Assembly (NCBI RefSeq): GCF_014905615.1
Contig: NZ_AQGU01000029.1
Location: 62,001-126,000 of the forward strand
DNA from: Pseudoalteromonas aliena SW19
GTDB lineage: Bacteria; Pseudomonadota; Gammaproteobacteria; Enterobacterales; Alteromonadaceae
Length of the DNA stretch: 64,000 bases
Direction: 5' to 3'
Shown: positions 28,415-37,520 of the stretch, piece by piece
How the letters are laid out: every line of letters starts with the position of its first letter
Numbering within the stretch: the stretch's first letter is position 1
Translations under genes and position numbers: made by a program
Notes under the pieces: generated by a model
What the model saw: only the letters and a program-made list of their open reading frames with translations
What the model was told of the DNA's origin: nothing
Database searches by the model: none

Positions 28415-28681
28415 TAGGGCCTGTTGACCTTTCAGGATTAAAATTTGTTCAATCTAGGGGCGATTTAATCGCGGCGTGAGGTTTGTAACCTATGGGCTAA
28501 GTAAAAACCGAGCAACAAAGAGTAAATTGCCCCTAGGCAGAACCCTTCGGGCAGCGCATGTTTGGCATTTATGCTGCGTTATCGCCTATTTATGGGGAGT
28601 AACCACACACCATAGGCTCTGCCTTGCCTAAATACCAAACAGACTGCTGCAAATTTAACCTCGAAAGATAAACAGGCCCTA
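28415..28681. mobile_element. MITE type B, copy 2, in the haem-receptor leader
   Basis: 267 bases, TAGGGCCTGTTGACCTTTC to GAAAGATAAACAGGCCCTA. About 90 percent alike by eye to copy 1 over its length. It sits between the Fur-box promoter and the receptor start codon, so it should be transcribed as part of the 5' leader. Confidence 0.85.
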
Positions 28682-28765
28682 GGGGCTATGTCTTAAGCAT
28701 AAAGTAATAAAATATGGCCGACCAGCCGTGTTTAAACAAAATAAAACTATTATACGGAGTAAATT

Positions 28766-30859
28766 ATGCGCCTTTCAAAACTGGCTTTATGTATTGCCAG
28801 CGTTTCAATGCCTCTTATGGCTGCTGAGATAAAAGTAATAGACAGCTTAGACAATCAAATTCCAATCACCACCCTTGATGCAGTAACCGTTACGGCAACG
28901 CGTACCGCCAAATCAGCCTTAAACTCAGCTCAAGCCGTTAACGTAATTACACAGCAGCAAATAGCACGGGTACTTGCAAGTACTGTGTTTGATAGTCTTA
29001 TTAATGTGCCAAATGTTACGTCAACGGGTGGCCCAAGAAGCGGAGGCCAAAAGTTTAGTGTGCGCGGTTTTAGTGATGCAGAAGATGTATTAATAAGTGT
29101 TGATGGTGCAATTCAAACATTTGAAAAATATCGAATGGGGAGCTTTTTTTCTGACCCCGAACTTTACCGCTCAGTAAGCATAAAGCGCGGACCAAGCACC
29201 GTGTTACATGGTGGTGGCGCTTTAGGTGGTGTAGTAGAAATGGAGCTTAAAGATGCAAGTGACTTTTTAGCACCTAACGAAAAAGCGGGCGCTAAAATTA
29301 AGCTTGGTCACCATGGAAATAATAACGAAAAGAATGGTGCAGTATACGCCTACGCAAGACCTACAGAATCGCTTGATGTCGTTGCAGCCTATGTAAAACG
29401 AAGCAGTGATGATTTTGAATTATCTAATGGGAAAACATTGGATAACTCAGCAATTGAAGCTGAATCGCTACTATTAAAAGGCGAATACTATTTAAATGAA
29501 GACTCGTTAATTGGGCTTTCATACACAAAAAGTGAAGACAGCCAACGGACTGAATTTAATACCACGGATCCTGGTGCGTGGGGCACAGTTTATAGAACGA
29601 TAGATCAATCGGTTACTAATTTAAGTTATGAGCTCAACCCTGCACATAACCCGTATGTTAATTTAAATGCCCGTTTTGGGTATAGTCAAAGTCAAGTGAC
29701 AGAGAGCGATGGTTTAGGTACATTAAAAGATTTTATTGGCATTGCCTCTAATTATGAATACAACATAGCAACATTAGATATTGCAAATACCTCTGTTTTT
29801 AATAAGCATACATTAACGTATGGGATTCAGTATTCAGATAAAGAGCGAATCGGTACAAAGCTCAGTTATCCTTGCCTTAATCTAAATAGGCAAACGTATC
29901 AGTGTGTTGAATACGCAAATAACGCGGTACAAGCTGAAATTACTTCTCAGCCAGGAGGTACTCAAAAGCGCTTAGGTGTGTATATTCAAGATGAATTTAC
30001 GTGGCAAGATCTGACGCTTACAGGGGGTCTTCGTTTTGAGAAATATAAGACAACAGCAACCAGCTGTTTTAACCAAATATTTAATAATCTAGATACTCAA
30101 GCCGAACACTCTCAAGTTGTCCCCGCTGTTACGGCTAACTATCAAATAAACAAAATGTTCGCTATTTTTGCAAGTTACCAAGAAGGCTTTAGAGCGCCGC
30201 TAATTGACGAGCTATACGACCAATACAGCGGTCGTAATCCTGCTTTAGGTTTAGAAATAGAAAATAGCACGAATAAAGAAGTTGGCATGAGCTACCAAAC
30301 AGCGAATGTATTGACTAGTAGAGACGCACTAACTGCTCGCTTCATTTATTTTGATATAGATGTAAATGATGAAATTCAATCAAACACGAATAGCGCTACA
30401 AACCCTGCACCAGCGCCACGCTATAGCAATATTGGTGACAATCAACGTGATGGCATTGAGTTTGAGGTTAATTATGCGCATACCCTTGGTTATGCCAACT
30501 TTTCTTATAGCCGTATTTCTGGTGAAAACGAAAACAATAAACCTTTATGGTATTTACCTGCCGACAAGCTTGCACTAAGTGTTGGTTTACACTTTTTTGA
30601 CGATACCATTAAAACCGGTTTGAGAATTCAAAATGTAGACAAACGAACAGTGCTCATTAATGGCGTAGAGCAGCAACACAAAGACTATACGCTAATAGGT
30701 ATGAACGCGAGTTGGGATATAAACAAAAGCTGGAGCGCACGAGTTGCAATTGATAATTTATTCGATAAAGAATATCAGGTAATTGCAGGTACAGGTGGTG
30801 GAGTTGGTGAGTACGGTATTGGTCGTAACATTAAAACACAGATTAGCTTTAAATTTTAA
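28766..30859 (+). CDS. TonB-dependent haem receptor
   Basis: 697 residues with a signal peptide ending near MPLMAA. The TonB box region is DAVTVTATRTAKS. The plug has RSGGQKFSVRGFSDAEDVLISVDG and RGPSTVLHGGGALGG. The barrel carries FRAPLIDELYDQ and NPAL, the FRAP/NPNL pair of HemR/HmuR-type receptors, and the protein ends in an aromatic QISFKF. In characterised relatives a His between FRAP and NPNL binds haem; I see none there. GGAG lies before the ATG. The genes around it (hmuTUV, hmuS) make haem the likely ligand. Confidence 0.9.
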   Translation: MRLSKLALCIASVSMPLMAAEIKVIDSLDNQIPITTLDAVTVTATRTAKSALNSAQAVNVITQQQIARVLASTVFDSLINVPNVTSTGGPRSGGQKFSVRGFSDAEDVLISVDGAIQTFEKYRMGSFFSDPELYRSVSIKRGPSTVLHGGGALGGVVEMELKDASDFLAPNEKAGAKIKLGHHGNNNEKNGAVYAYARPTESLDVVAAYVKRSSDDFELSNGKTLDNSAIEAESLLLKGEYYLNEDSLIGLSYTKSEDSQRTEFNTTDPGAWGTVYRTIDQSVTNLSYELNPAHNPYVNLNARFGYSQSQVTESDGLGTLKDFIGIASNYEYNIATLDIANTSVFNKHTLTYGIQYSDKERIGTKLSYPCLNLNRQTYQCVEYANNAVQAEITSQPGGTQKRLGVYIQDEFTWQDLTLTGGLRFEKYKTTATSCFNQIFNNLDTQAEHSQVVPAVTANYQINKMFAIFASYQEGFRAPLIDELYDQYSGRNPALGLEIENSTNKEVGMSYQTANVLTSRDALTARFIYFDIDVNDEIQSNTNSATNPAPAPRYSNIGDNQRDGIEFEVNYAHTLGYANFSYSRISGENENNKPLWYLPADKLALSVGLHFFDDTIKTGLRIQNVDKRTVLINGVEQQHKDYTLIGMNASWDINKSWSARVAIDNLFDKEYQVIAGTGGGVGEYGIGRNIKTQISFKF

Positions 30860-30861
30860 GC

Positions 30862-30892
30862 TGCAGCAGCATGTAAATGTTGCTGCATTTTT
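30862..30892 (+). terminator. hairpin between the receptor and hmuS
   Basis: TGCAGCAGCAT pairs with ATGTTGCTGCA (one G-T wobble), followed by five Ts. It may attenuate transcription so that less hmuS than receptor is made. The hmuS RBS (AGGAG) follows directly. Confidence 0.65.
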
Positions 30893-30903
30893 AGGAGCAC
30901 ATA

Positions 30904-31959
30904 ATGAACACATTATTTAATCAATACCAAGCTTTAAAAGCAGAGCAGCCTACTATTAGAGCTGTTGACGCTGCTTTAAAGCTAAATACCACCGAGGCGC
31001 AATTAGTTGCAGCTCAAGTTGGTACTAATGCAATTAAACTCGACATAAATCATATTGAAAGCATTCTCAAAGGCTTAAAAAAGCTTGAGCATGTTATGGC
31101 AATGACCCGAAACGAACTGGTGATTAATGAAATTAAAGGGTGTTACGAGAAATTATATACATCAGAACGTAATGAGCAAAAAATGGCAATAGCCATAAAC
31201 CCTGGCGGAATTGACTTAAGATTATTTTTGTATAAATGGGCGAGTGTATTCGCCGTTAAGCTAAATAATATGGTGAGTATTCAGTGCTTTGATAAATATG
31301 GGCAAGCCGTTCATAAAATTTTTAGCACTGAGCAAACAAACCTAGCAGCATACGAAGCATTAATTAATAAATACAGTGATTGCGAACAAAGTAATGTGTT
31401 AGCAATAGAGCCAAAAATTGTAAAAGCTTTAACATTTAAGCCTCAAGAAAATATTGATCTGGCAGGGTTTTTAGACGCATGGGAAAACCTGCAAGATGTA
31501 CATCACTTCCCCGCATTATTAACCAAATTTGATGTATGTAGAACACAGGCCCTTGAAATAGCTCAACCTCATTGGGCACAAGAAATACTCCCAATAAGCC
31601 TGCCTTATATATTTGAAACGTTAAAAAAACAGCAAAATGAGGTAATGATTTTTGTTAATAATGATGCCGCAGTGCAAATATATTCAGGCACACTAAATAA
31701 TTTAAAGCAAGTTGGCCCATGGTATAACGTGCTTGATGAGGGCTTTAATTTACATGTGAGGAGTGATGATTTTGCTCGTGCATTTGTTGTAAAAAAACCA
31801 ACCGATAATGGTGACGTTGTTGTTCATTCTATCGAGTTTTTTGACAGCTTAGGTAACACAGTACTGACATTGTTTGGCCGCAGAACCGAAGGTAATAAGC
31901 AATCAAATAAATGGATTACTTTGTGTGAGCAGCTTTGGCAACAGCGCTTAGTCGCCTGA
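30904..31959 (+). CDS. hmuS: HemS/HmuS-type haem-degrading or haem-carrying protein
   Basis: 351 residues. The sequence shows the duplicated HemS/ChuS architecture: one half with VMAMTRNELVINEIKG.Y and FLYKWASVFAV, the second with LPYIFETLKKQQNEVMIFVNNDAAVQIYSG, GPWYNVLDEGFNLHVRSDD and FVVKKPTDNG. Family members hold or break down cytoplasmic haem after import. It lies 44 bases after the receptor, separated by an attenuator-like hairpin. A terminator-like hairpin at 32040-32062 follows. Confidence 0.9.
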   Translation: MNTLFNQYQALKAEQPTIRAVDAALKLNTTEAQLVAAQVGTNAIKLDINHIESILKGLKKLEHVMAMTRNELVINEIKGCYEKLYTSERNEQKMAIAINPGGIDLRLFLYKWASVFAVKLNNMVSIQCFDKYGQAVHKIFSTEQTNLAAYEALINKYSDCEQSNVLAIEPKIVKALTFKPQENIDLAGFLDAWENLQDVHHFPALLTKFDVCRTQALEIAQPHWAQEILPISLPYIFETLKKQQNEVMIFVNNDAAVQIYSGTLNNLKQVGPWYNVLDEGFNLHVRSDDFARAFVVKKPTDNGDVVVHSIEFFDSLGNTVLTLFGRRTEGNKQSNKWITLCEQLWQQRLVA

Positions 31960-32039
31960 ACTAGACAAAGCTAAATAATAAATCTAGGGCTGTTTATATT
32001 AAGGTTCAATTAATAGCAGTGTACTTAGTTGCTGAGCAA

Positions 32040-32062
32040 AGCCACGCTTATATCGTGTGGCT
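32040..32062 (+). terminator. hairpin downstream of hmuS
   Basis: AGCCAC and GTGGCT form a stem about 80 bases after the hmuS stop; the tail is only moderately T-rich. Confidence 0.4.
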
Positions 32063-32215
32063 ACTTTCTATAAATAGACGACCAACAGTGCACAAAAGTT
32101 AAACTTTGGGTTCGTTCTAGAGGTTTTTTGAGTTTAGTAATTAGATTATAGGGCATTAAGCAGTTATAATTGTTGGTATAATATACAAAAAGGTACACAC
32201 ATAATTGTTTGTACT

Positions 32216-33799
32216 GTGGGCGATACGCATTTGTTATACAAATTACTACCTGCTTTAAACCTTAGATTTCTTATTTTATTGTTAGCACTTACTGCTTCTG
32301 TAAGCACACTTGTGAGTAGTTTTCATTCTACTTATCAGGTGCAAAAAGAGCAGCTAATGAGCTACACATTAAAAAGTAACTACGCTTATGCTAATAAACT
32401 AGCATCCGCAACCGATAACTTTTTAGAGGCAGCAATGCAGCAATTAGCTTATTCAGCTAAAAAAATAGAGCTGAGTATAAATAATGATGCGCTTTTGCAA
32501 GAAGAAGTAACAAGACTAAATTTACAAACAAATAGCTTTAACTCAGTGGTTATTAATAAACGCGGTATTATTGCTGCCACCTCACCTGATTTACCTCAAA
32601 TTATCGACAAGCCAATTTATTCAACAGGGGCCTTACAAGCCTTAGAGCAGAGACAGCCACTAATTAGTGAGCCCTATATGTCGGCTGCGGGAAATTTGAT
32701 TATTTCTATTTCATACCCGCTATTTAATTTACAAGGTGATTACTTAGGTTACGTAGGTGGAACTCTTTATTTAAAAGAGCGCAACATTTTAAATAGCCTG
32801 CTTGAGCAGCACTATTATAAAGAAGGAACCTATATTTATGTGGTCGATGCAAATAAGCGCTTACTTTATCACCCAGATCATGAACGTATTGGCACTTATA
32901 TCGCTAATAATGCCATTATAGATAAAGTGGTTGCAGGAGAAAGAGGCACTGCTACGGCTTTAAATAGTCAGGGTAATGAAATGCTTGCTGGTTTCGCGCC
33001 TGTTGCACAAACGCAATGGGGAATTGTTGCTCAACGACCAGTTAAGACCACACTTGCATCGCTTGATTTATTAATAGTTGAGGTAATCAAACGTACGTTG
33101 CCTATGGCTATTATTACGTTTATTTTAATTGGATTGTTTGCTCACTTTATTTCAAGGCCTTTAAAACAACTTGCTGAAGGCGCCACTACGCTGGATGATC
33201 CAAATAGTCTTACAAAGTTGAAAAGTATTAAATCATGGTATTTTGAAAGCCAAAGGTTAAAACTTGCCATGCTCAAAGGAGTGAATATTTTGCAAATGCA
33301 AATAGGACAACTTCGTTACGATGCGCAAACAGATCCCTTAACCGAAACTCATAATCGTAGAAGCTTAAATGGTTTGCTCAACCAGCTTATGCTTAAACAA
33401 ACACCCTTTGCAATCTTAGAAATAGACATCGATTTTTTTAAACGTGTAAATGATACCTTTGGCCATGCTAAAGGTGATGAAGCGCTTAAAGCACTTACCA
33501 GCATTATAAAAAAGTTATCTCGAAAAGACGATATTGTAGCGCGTATTGGTGGTGAAGAGTTTGTGCTCGTATTACCGAATGAAAACAGTGAAAGCGCGTT
33601 TAATATAGCAGAGCGATTACGAATTACTGTTGAATCCACAAGTATGGAAACCATTGGATTTATAACTATATCTATAGGTATTGCAACTTGGCCTGAGCAT
33701 AGCAACGACATAGATCAAGTGTATAAATGTGCCGACAAAGCGCTATACCATGCAAAAGAACATGGTCGAAACCAGTGCGTTGTTGCACAAATAAGTTAA
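32216..33799 (+). CDS. membrane diguanylate cyclase with Cache-type sensor
   Basis: About 527 residues from GTG 32216; TTG 32231 is an alternative and neither has a clear RBS. A membrane segment near residues 12-35, a periplasmic double Cache-like domain (about 40-275, with GGTLYLKERNILNSLL and YIYVVDANKRLLYHP), a second segment (about 287-310), then GGDEF. The active site is GGEEF, and the inhibitory I-site RKDD sits exactly five residues before it. It should make c-di-GMP in response to a periplasmic small ligand, with product feedback. It is monocistronic with its own terminator. Confidence 0.92.
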   Translation: MGDTHLLYKLLPALNLRFLILLLALTASVSTLVSSFHSTYQVQKEQLMSYTLKSNYAYANKLASATDNFLEAAMQQLAYSAKKIELSINNDALLQEEVTRLNLQTNSFNSVVINKRGIIAATSPDLPQIIDKPIYSTGALQALEQRQPLISEPYMSAAGNLIISISYPLFNLQGDYLGYVGGTLYLKERNILNSLLEQHYYKEGTYIYVVDANKRLLYHPDHERIGTYIANNAIIDKVVAGERGTATALNSQGNEMLAGFAPVAQTQWGIVAQRPVKTTLASLDLLIVEVIKRTLPMAIITFILIGLFAHFISRPLKQLAEGATTLDDPNSLTKLKSIKSWYFESQRLKLAMLKGVNILQMQIGQLRYDAQTDPLTETHNRRSLNGLLNQLMLKQTPFAILEIDIDFFKRVNDTFGHAKGDEALKALTSIIKKLSRKDDIVARIGGEEFVLVLPNENSESAFNIAERLRITVESTSMETIGFITISIGIATWPEHSNDIDQVYKCADKALYHAKEHGRNQCVVAQIS

Positions 33800-33812
33800 G
33801 TCACCTGATCAC

Positions 33813-33846
33813 AAAGCCTCTGAATTAATACAGAGGCTTTTTATTT
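33813..33846 (+). terminator. terminator of the diguanylate cyclase gene
   Basis: AAAGCCTCTG and CAGAGGCTTT form a 10-bp stem followed by TTATTTTATT. Confidence 0.85.
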
Positions 33847-33861
33847 TATTAAATTACCTTC

Positions 33862-33878
33862 CTTAAGTTTTCTTTAAG
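33862..33878 (+). promoter_or_regulatory. PmrA/QseB-type box upstream of the ten-gene operon
   Basis: CTTAAG-TTTTC-TTTAAG: two direct half-sites with 5-base spacing, the PmrA/QseB box pattern. It lies about 45 bases before the first start codon, where an activator would bind near -35. The regulator at 38177 in the same operon is of this subgroup, so autoregulation is likely. Confidence 0.6.
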
Positions 33879-33918
33879 TTTCGCTCGCTAAATTCTAAAC
33901 ATACACTTTATATGAGCG

Positions 33919-34578
33919 ATGTTTATGCAATTAGCACAATTACCTCCATCACCCGATTTCATAGAAAATAATTCACGCGTTGTTAGTGCAGGGCTCAACG
34001 ATAAGCACCGTAAAGCGCTAGAAGATACCGTTAAAGAAGGTTTTTTAGTTGCTTATAACGCAACGCTCACATCTTTTATGCCACTACTTAGCCAGTACAC
34101 TACACGCGAAGGGAAATGCACTTTAGGATTAAGACAAGCCATGGCTCCTTTATTTATAGAGCAGTATTTAGCTGAGCCTATTGAACACTTTTTACCAGAG
34201 CATACACAGCGCGATAAGGTATTTGAGCTTGGCAACTTATGCTCAACACACCGAAAAGCCACTCTTGGGCATTTTATTGTGGTTAATGAAGCGCTGCAAA
34301 GTGTGGGGGCCAAGTATTTAGTATTTTGTGCTACTAAAAAAGTGCGCGCATTACTGCGTTTGCTCGGTGTTAATTGCACTGAAATTGCAGTCGCGAATAG
34401 TTTTGTTGTTGAGCATCCATTAAATTGGGGGAGTTATTACGCTAACCAACCAACAGTATGTGTTGTGAGTTTAGAACAAGCGCATCAGCAAGTGCTAAAT
34501 ACACCTATGCTTTATAGTTTAATGCAGCAAAATCACACTGAAATTAACTCGCTTATGAATGCATTGGTGAATGTATGA
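33919..34578 (+). CDS. thermostable-hemolysin-family protein (T_hemolysin)
   Basis: 219 residues, no signal peptide. Blocks such as FVAYNATLTSFMP-like LVAYNATLTSFMPLLSQ, TLGLRQA, FLEQYL-like FIEQYLAEPIE, VFELGNLCST and FIVVNEALQSVGAKYLVFCATKKVRALL match the delta-VPH family of Vibrio. The family name comes from early hemolysis assays. The fold pattern, with beta strands followed by a GN-like loop and helix, recalls acyltransferases of the GNAT/autoinducer-synthase group, as I remember it. Its stop overlaps the start of the acyl-ligase gene by 4 bases. The neighbours suggest it transfers an acyl group rather than lysing cells; that is inference. Confidence 0.8.
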   Translation: MFMQLAQLPPSPDFIENNSRVVSAGLNDKHRKALEDTVKEGFLVAYNATLTSFMPLLSQYTTREGKCTLGLRQAMAPLFIEQYLAEPIEHFLPEHTQRDKVFELGNLCSTHRKATLGHFIVVNEALQSVGAKYLVFCATKKVRALLRLLGVNCTEIAVANSFVVEHPLNWGSYYANQPTVCVVSLEQAHQQVLNTPMLYSLMQQNHTEINSLMNALVNV

Positions 34579-36044
34579 GCATTTACGATACGCAAGCAAA
34601 CACGCCTATTATTGTTGCTCATCGCAGTGATAAAACACAAAGTATTAGCGGCGTTGAGTTCGACCAACAAGTAAAAGAGTTAGCAAATTCGTTACATGAT
34701 TTTAGCGGTCAGGTTGTTGCATATAAATTAGATAACACACCAGCCTGGTTAGCTTTAGATACTGCGACAACGTTTGCTAACAAAGTGGCCGTGCCTATTG
34801 CTCACTTTTTTAGCGAGCAACAAACGCATTATATATTGTCGCAATGCGGCGCTAATTTATTTATTAGTGACACTGCGAACCACTCTTTGGGCTCGCCCAC
34901 CATATCTATTACTGTGTTTGAATTTTATACGTTATATATTTATGAAATAGCTGCTGTAAAATCAGTTAGTTACTTTGCCGGAACACAAAAAATAACCTTT
35001 ACATCAGGCTCTACTGGGCAGCCTAAGGGAGTCTGTTTATCGGCAAATAGTCAAATTCAGGTAGCTCAATCGCTTTGCGATAAGATTAATCTTAAAAACC
35101 CTGTTCATTTATGCCTATTACCGCTTGCTGTATTACTTGAAAATATAGCGGGTGTGTATGCCCCTTTAAAAAGTGGTGGCACTGTTCATGTAATGCCACT
35201 TAGTAAGCTTGGCTTTGTTGGGTCGGCATTAAAAAAACCAGCCCAGCTTATTGCTGCTATTGATAACGTTCAGCCAAATACGCTGATCTTAGTGCCTGAG
35301 CTATTAACATGTTTGGTTGCTTTTGCTGAGCAAGGTTGGCAGCCACCAAGTTCATTACAATTTATAGCCGTTGGTGGTGCGCTTGTGAGTGAAATGCTAA
35401 TCGCAAAAGCGCGTCGTTTAAATTTACCGGTATACCAAGGGTATGGTCTATCTGAAGCCGCATCGGTTGTCAGCTTAAACACGCCAACAAACGATAATCT
35501 TCACAGTGCAGGAACAGTGCTTCCACACCTTCAAACCAAAATTGAAGACGGCCAGCTGTTCATAAAAGGTGAGATATTTTTAGGTTATTTGAATCACCCA
35601 CCGCATGATAAAAACCACTGGTATGCCACCGGTGATCTAGTCGAACAACGTGACAATACTTTATTTATTAAAGGCCGCCTAAAAAACCTAATTATTACTA
35701 GCATGGGGCGTAATATCAGTGCCGAATGGCCTGAGTCACTATTACTAAGCCAAAGTGGCATATTACAAGCCGTTGTGTTTGGAGAAGGGAGGCCTTTTTT
35801 AACAGCCATTATTTACGCCGATACAAAGCTAAGTAACCCAGTGTTAGCGCAATATATTAACGCAATTAATAAACAACTACCCGATTATGCACGTATTCAA
35901 AAATGGCATCGTTTAGCGGCTCCGTTGAGTGTGCAACAAGGGTTATTAACTACAAATAATCGCCCAAAACGAGATGCCATAAGTAAGCAGTACCATGATG
36001 TGTTTGAGCAATTTTATCAATTTGGAGAAGTAATTAATGAGTGA
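34575..36044 (+). CDS. AMP-forming acyl-CoA synthetase / ligase
   Basis: 489 residues, ANL superfamily. P-loop TFTSGSTGQPKGV (about residues 142-154), A5 motif GYGLSEAASVVS, hinge YATGDL and GRLKNLIITSMGRNISAEWPE are present; the final catalytic Lys region near the C-terminus reads TTNNRPKRDAI. It should activate a carboxylic acid as acyl-AMP and pass it to CoA, a carrier or an amine. It is shorter than fatty acyl-CoA ligases (about 560), closer to single-purpose acyl activators. It overlaps its neighbours on both sides (4 and 8 bases). Confidence 0.9.
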   Translation: MSIYDTQANTPIIVAHRSDKTQSISGVEFDQQVKELANSLHDFSGQVVAYKLDNTPAWLALDTATTFANKVAVPIAHFFSEQQTHYILSQCGANLFISDTANHSLGSPTISITVFEFYTLYIYEIAAVKSVSYFAGTQKITFTSGSTGQPKGVCLSANSQIQVAQSLCDKINLKNPVHLCLLPLAVLLENIAGVYAPLKSGGTVHVMPLSKLGFVGSALKKPAQLIAAIDNVQPNTLILVPELLTCLVAFAEQGWQPPSSLQFIAVGGALVSEMLIAKARRLNLPVYQGYGLSEAASVVSLNTPTNDNLHSAGTVLPHLQTKIEDGQLFIKGEIFLGYLNHPPHDKNHWYATGDLVEQRDNTLFIKGRLKNLIITSMGRNISAEWPESLLLSQSGILQAVVFGEGRPFLTAIIYADTKLSNPVLAQYINAINKQLPDYARIQKWHRLAAPLSVQQGLLTTNNRPKRDAISKQYHDVFEQFYQFGEVINE

Positions 36045-36726
36045 TTTTTTTAACATCCTTAAAGAGCAAACGACGCAAGAGCAAGATTACTTACTCGCAG
36101 CGCCTATTATTCAGCGAGTTTTTAAAGGCGAAGCATCACTTGAAGAATACGCCTCGTTTTTAGCACAAGCGTATCACCACGTTAAACACACCGTGCCGTT
36201 AATGATGTCTTTAGGAGCACGATTAACCGACGATCAAGAATGGCTGCGCGAAGCCGTCGCAGAATATATTGAAGAAGAAATTGGCCACCAAGAATGGGTG
36301 CTTAACGATATTGCAGCCTGCGGATTTGATAAAGAAAGCGTACGGTGTAGTCAGCCACAATTTGCCACTGAAATGATGGTGTCTTATGCGTACGACTCTA
36401 TTGCTCGTAAAAACCCATTGAGCTTTTTTGGTATGGTACATGTGCTTGAAGGGACGTCCATTGCACTTGCTGATGGCGCGGCTTCAAATATTGCAAACGC
36501 AGTGGGCTTACCTAAAAAAGCATTTAGCTATTTAACGTCCCATGGGGCGCTTGATGTAGAGCATGTAAAGTTTTTTGAAAACCTTATGAACCAAATAACA
36601 GACGAGGCAGATCAACAAGCCATACTTCATGGGGCAAAGCGCTTTTATCGTTTATATGGCGATATATTTCGTGGTTTGGATGATGAGCCTTTTTTTAAAG
36701 CCAATATACAAGGCAAGCAGGCATGA
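36037..36726 (+). CDS. haem-oxygenase-like diiron oxidase (HDO / TenA-like)
   Basis: 229 residues, all helical. The metal-ligand pattern of the haem-oxygenase-like diiron oxidases is visible: EEASLEEYASFLAQAYHHVKHTV, EEEIGHQEWVLNDI (E..H), HVLEGTS and DVEHVKFFENL (D..H...E). Related enzymes include UndA, which makes terminal alkenes from fatty acids, and CADD/SznF-type oxygenases. Thiamin-salvage TenA is less likely because the metal ligands are kept and no thiamin genes are near. It probably oxidises the acyl product of the neighbouring ligase. Its stop overlaps the SDR start by 4 bases. Confidence 0.82.
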   Translation: MSDFFNILKEQTTQEQDYLLAAPIIQRVFKGEASLEEYASFLAQAYHHVKHTVPLMMSLGARLTDDQEWLREAVAEYIEEEIGHQEWVLNDIAACGFDKESVRCSQPQFATEMMVSYAYDSIARKNPLSFFGMVHVLEGTSIALADGAASNIANAVGLPKKAFSYLTSHGALDVEHVKFFENLMNQITDEADQQAILHGAKRFYRLYGDIFRGLDDEPFFKANIQGKQA

Positions 36727-37493
36727 GTAGCTCTTTGTGTTTATTAACTGGCGCTACCGGTGGAATAGGACAAGCAATTGCTAAAGCCCTATATGCAAAA
36801 GGGTGGAAGTTACTCCTTGTTGGGCGAAATGCTCAAGCTCTTGAAAAACTCAGTGCTACATGCCCAGACAGTGAAATATTTATTGGCGATTTAACCGACG
36901 ATACAACACGCATTCATTTAGCTGTAAAAGCAAAGCAATTAGGCGGCGTTAAATTGCTAATTAACAATGCCGGTGTTAATGCAATGCAAAGTCTTGAGCA
37001 CACAAGCTCTGAGCAAATAGACAATATGCTAAGTACCAATTTGTCGGTGCCTATTAAATTATGTCAGCTATTTTTGGGGCAGTTGCAGTATACCAAAGGC
37101 ACCATTGTTAACGTGGGATCATCGTTTGGCAGTATCGGATATCCGTATCAAACGCTTTATTGCGCGAGTAAATTTGGTTTACGTGGTTTTACAGAGGCGC
37201 TTTCGCGCGAACTAAACGGTTCGGGTGTTAAAGTCGCTTACCTAGCGCCAAGAGCCACTGACACCACCATTAATAGCAGCAAAATCCGTGCGCTGAATAA
37301 AGAGCTCGGTAATAAAATGGACTCGCCAGAATTAGTTGCCAGAGAATTGCTTGCACTTCTTGATTCTAATCAGACACGGCGTTTTATCGGCTTTCCTGAA
37401 AAATTATTTGTACGCATTAATGGCGCTTTCCCACGTATTGTAGATAACGTCATTGCAAAACAACTACCTAAAATAAAACGTTTTTTAAGTTAA
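36723..37493 (+). CDS. SDR-family oxidoreductase
   Basis: 256 residues, classical SDR. The cofactor motif is TGATGGIG (residues 9-16), then NNAG, catalytic Ser in VGSSFGS, and YCASK (Tyr-x-x-x-Lys). GRNAQALE suggests NADPH preference. The last 60 residues resemble DltE-like or ketoacyl-reductase-like SDRs. In this operon it could reduce a keto group or oxidise an alcohol made by the diiron enzyme. It overlaps the upstream gene by 4 bases and lies 27 bases before the TPR gene start. Confidence 0.9.
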   Translation: MSSSLCLLTGATGGIGQAIAKALYAKGWKLLLVGRNAQALEKLSATCPDSEIFIGDLTDDTTRIHLAVKAKQLGGVKLLINNAGVNAMQSLEHTSSEQIDNMLSTNLSVPIKLCQLFLGQLQYTKGTIVNVGSSFGSIGYPYQTLYCASKFGLRGFTEALSRELNGSGVKVAYLAPRATDTTINSSKIRALNKELGNKMDSPELVARELLALLDSNQTRRFIGFPEKLFVRINGAFPRIVDNVIAKQLPKIKRFLS

Positions 37494-37520
37494 AAATAGA
37501 TGAACAACGAGGATAAAATT

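Noticed and set aside
33919..34578. Secreted hemolysin toxin
   Set aside because: No signal peptide or pore-forming features; embedded in a biosynthesis-like operon, so the family name is not taken as its function.
36037..36726. Thiamin-salvage TenA
   Set aside because: No thiamin genes nearby, and E/H/D metal-ligand patterns of diiron oxidases are kept; the HDO reading fits the neighbours better.
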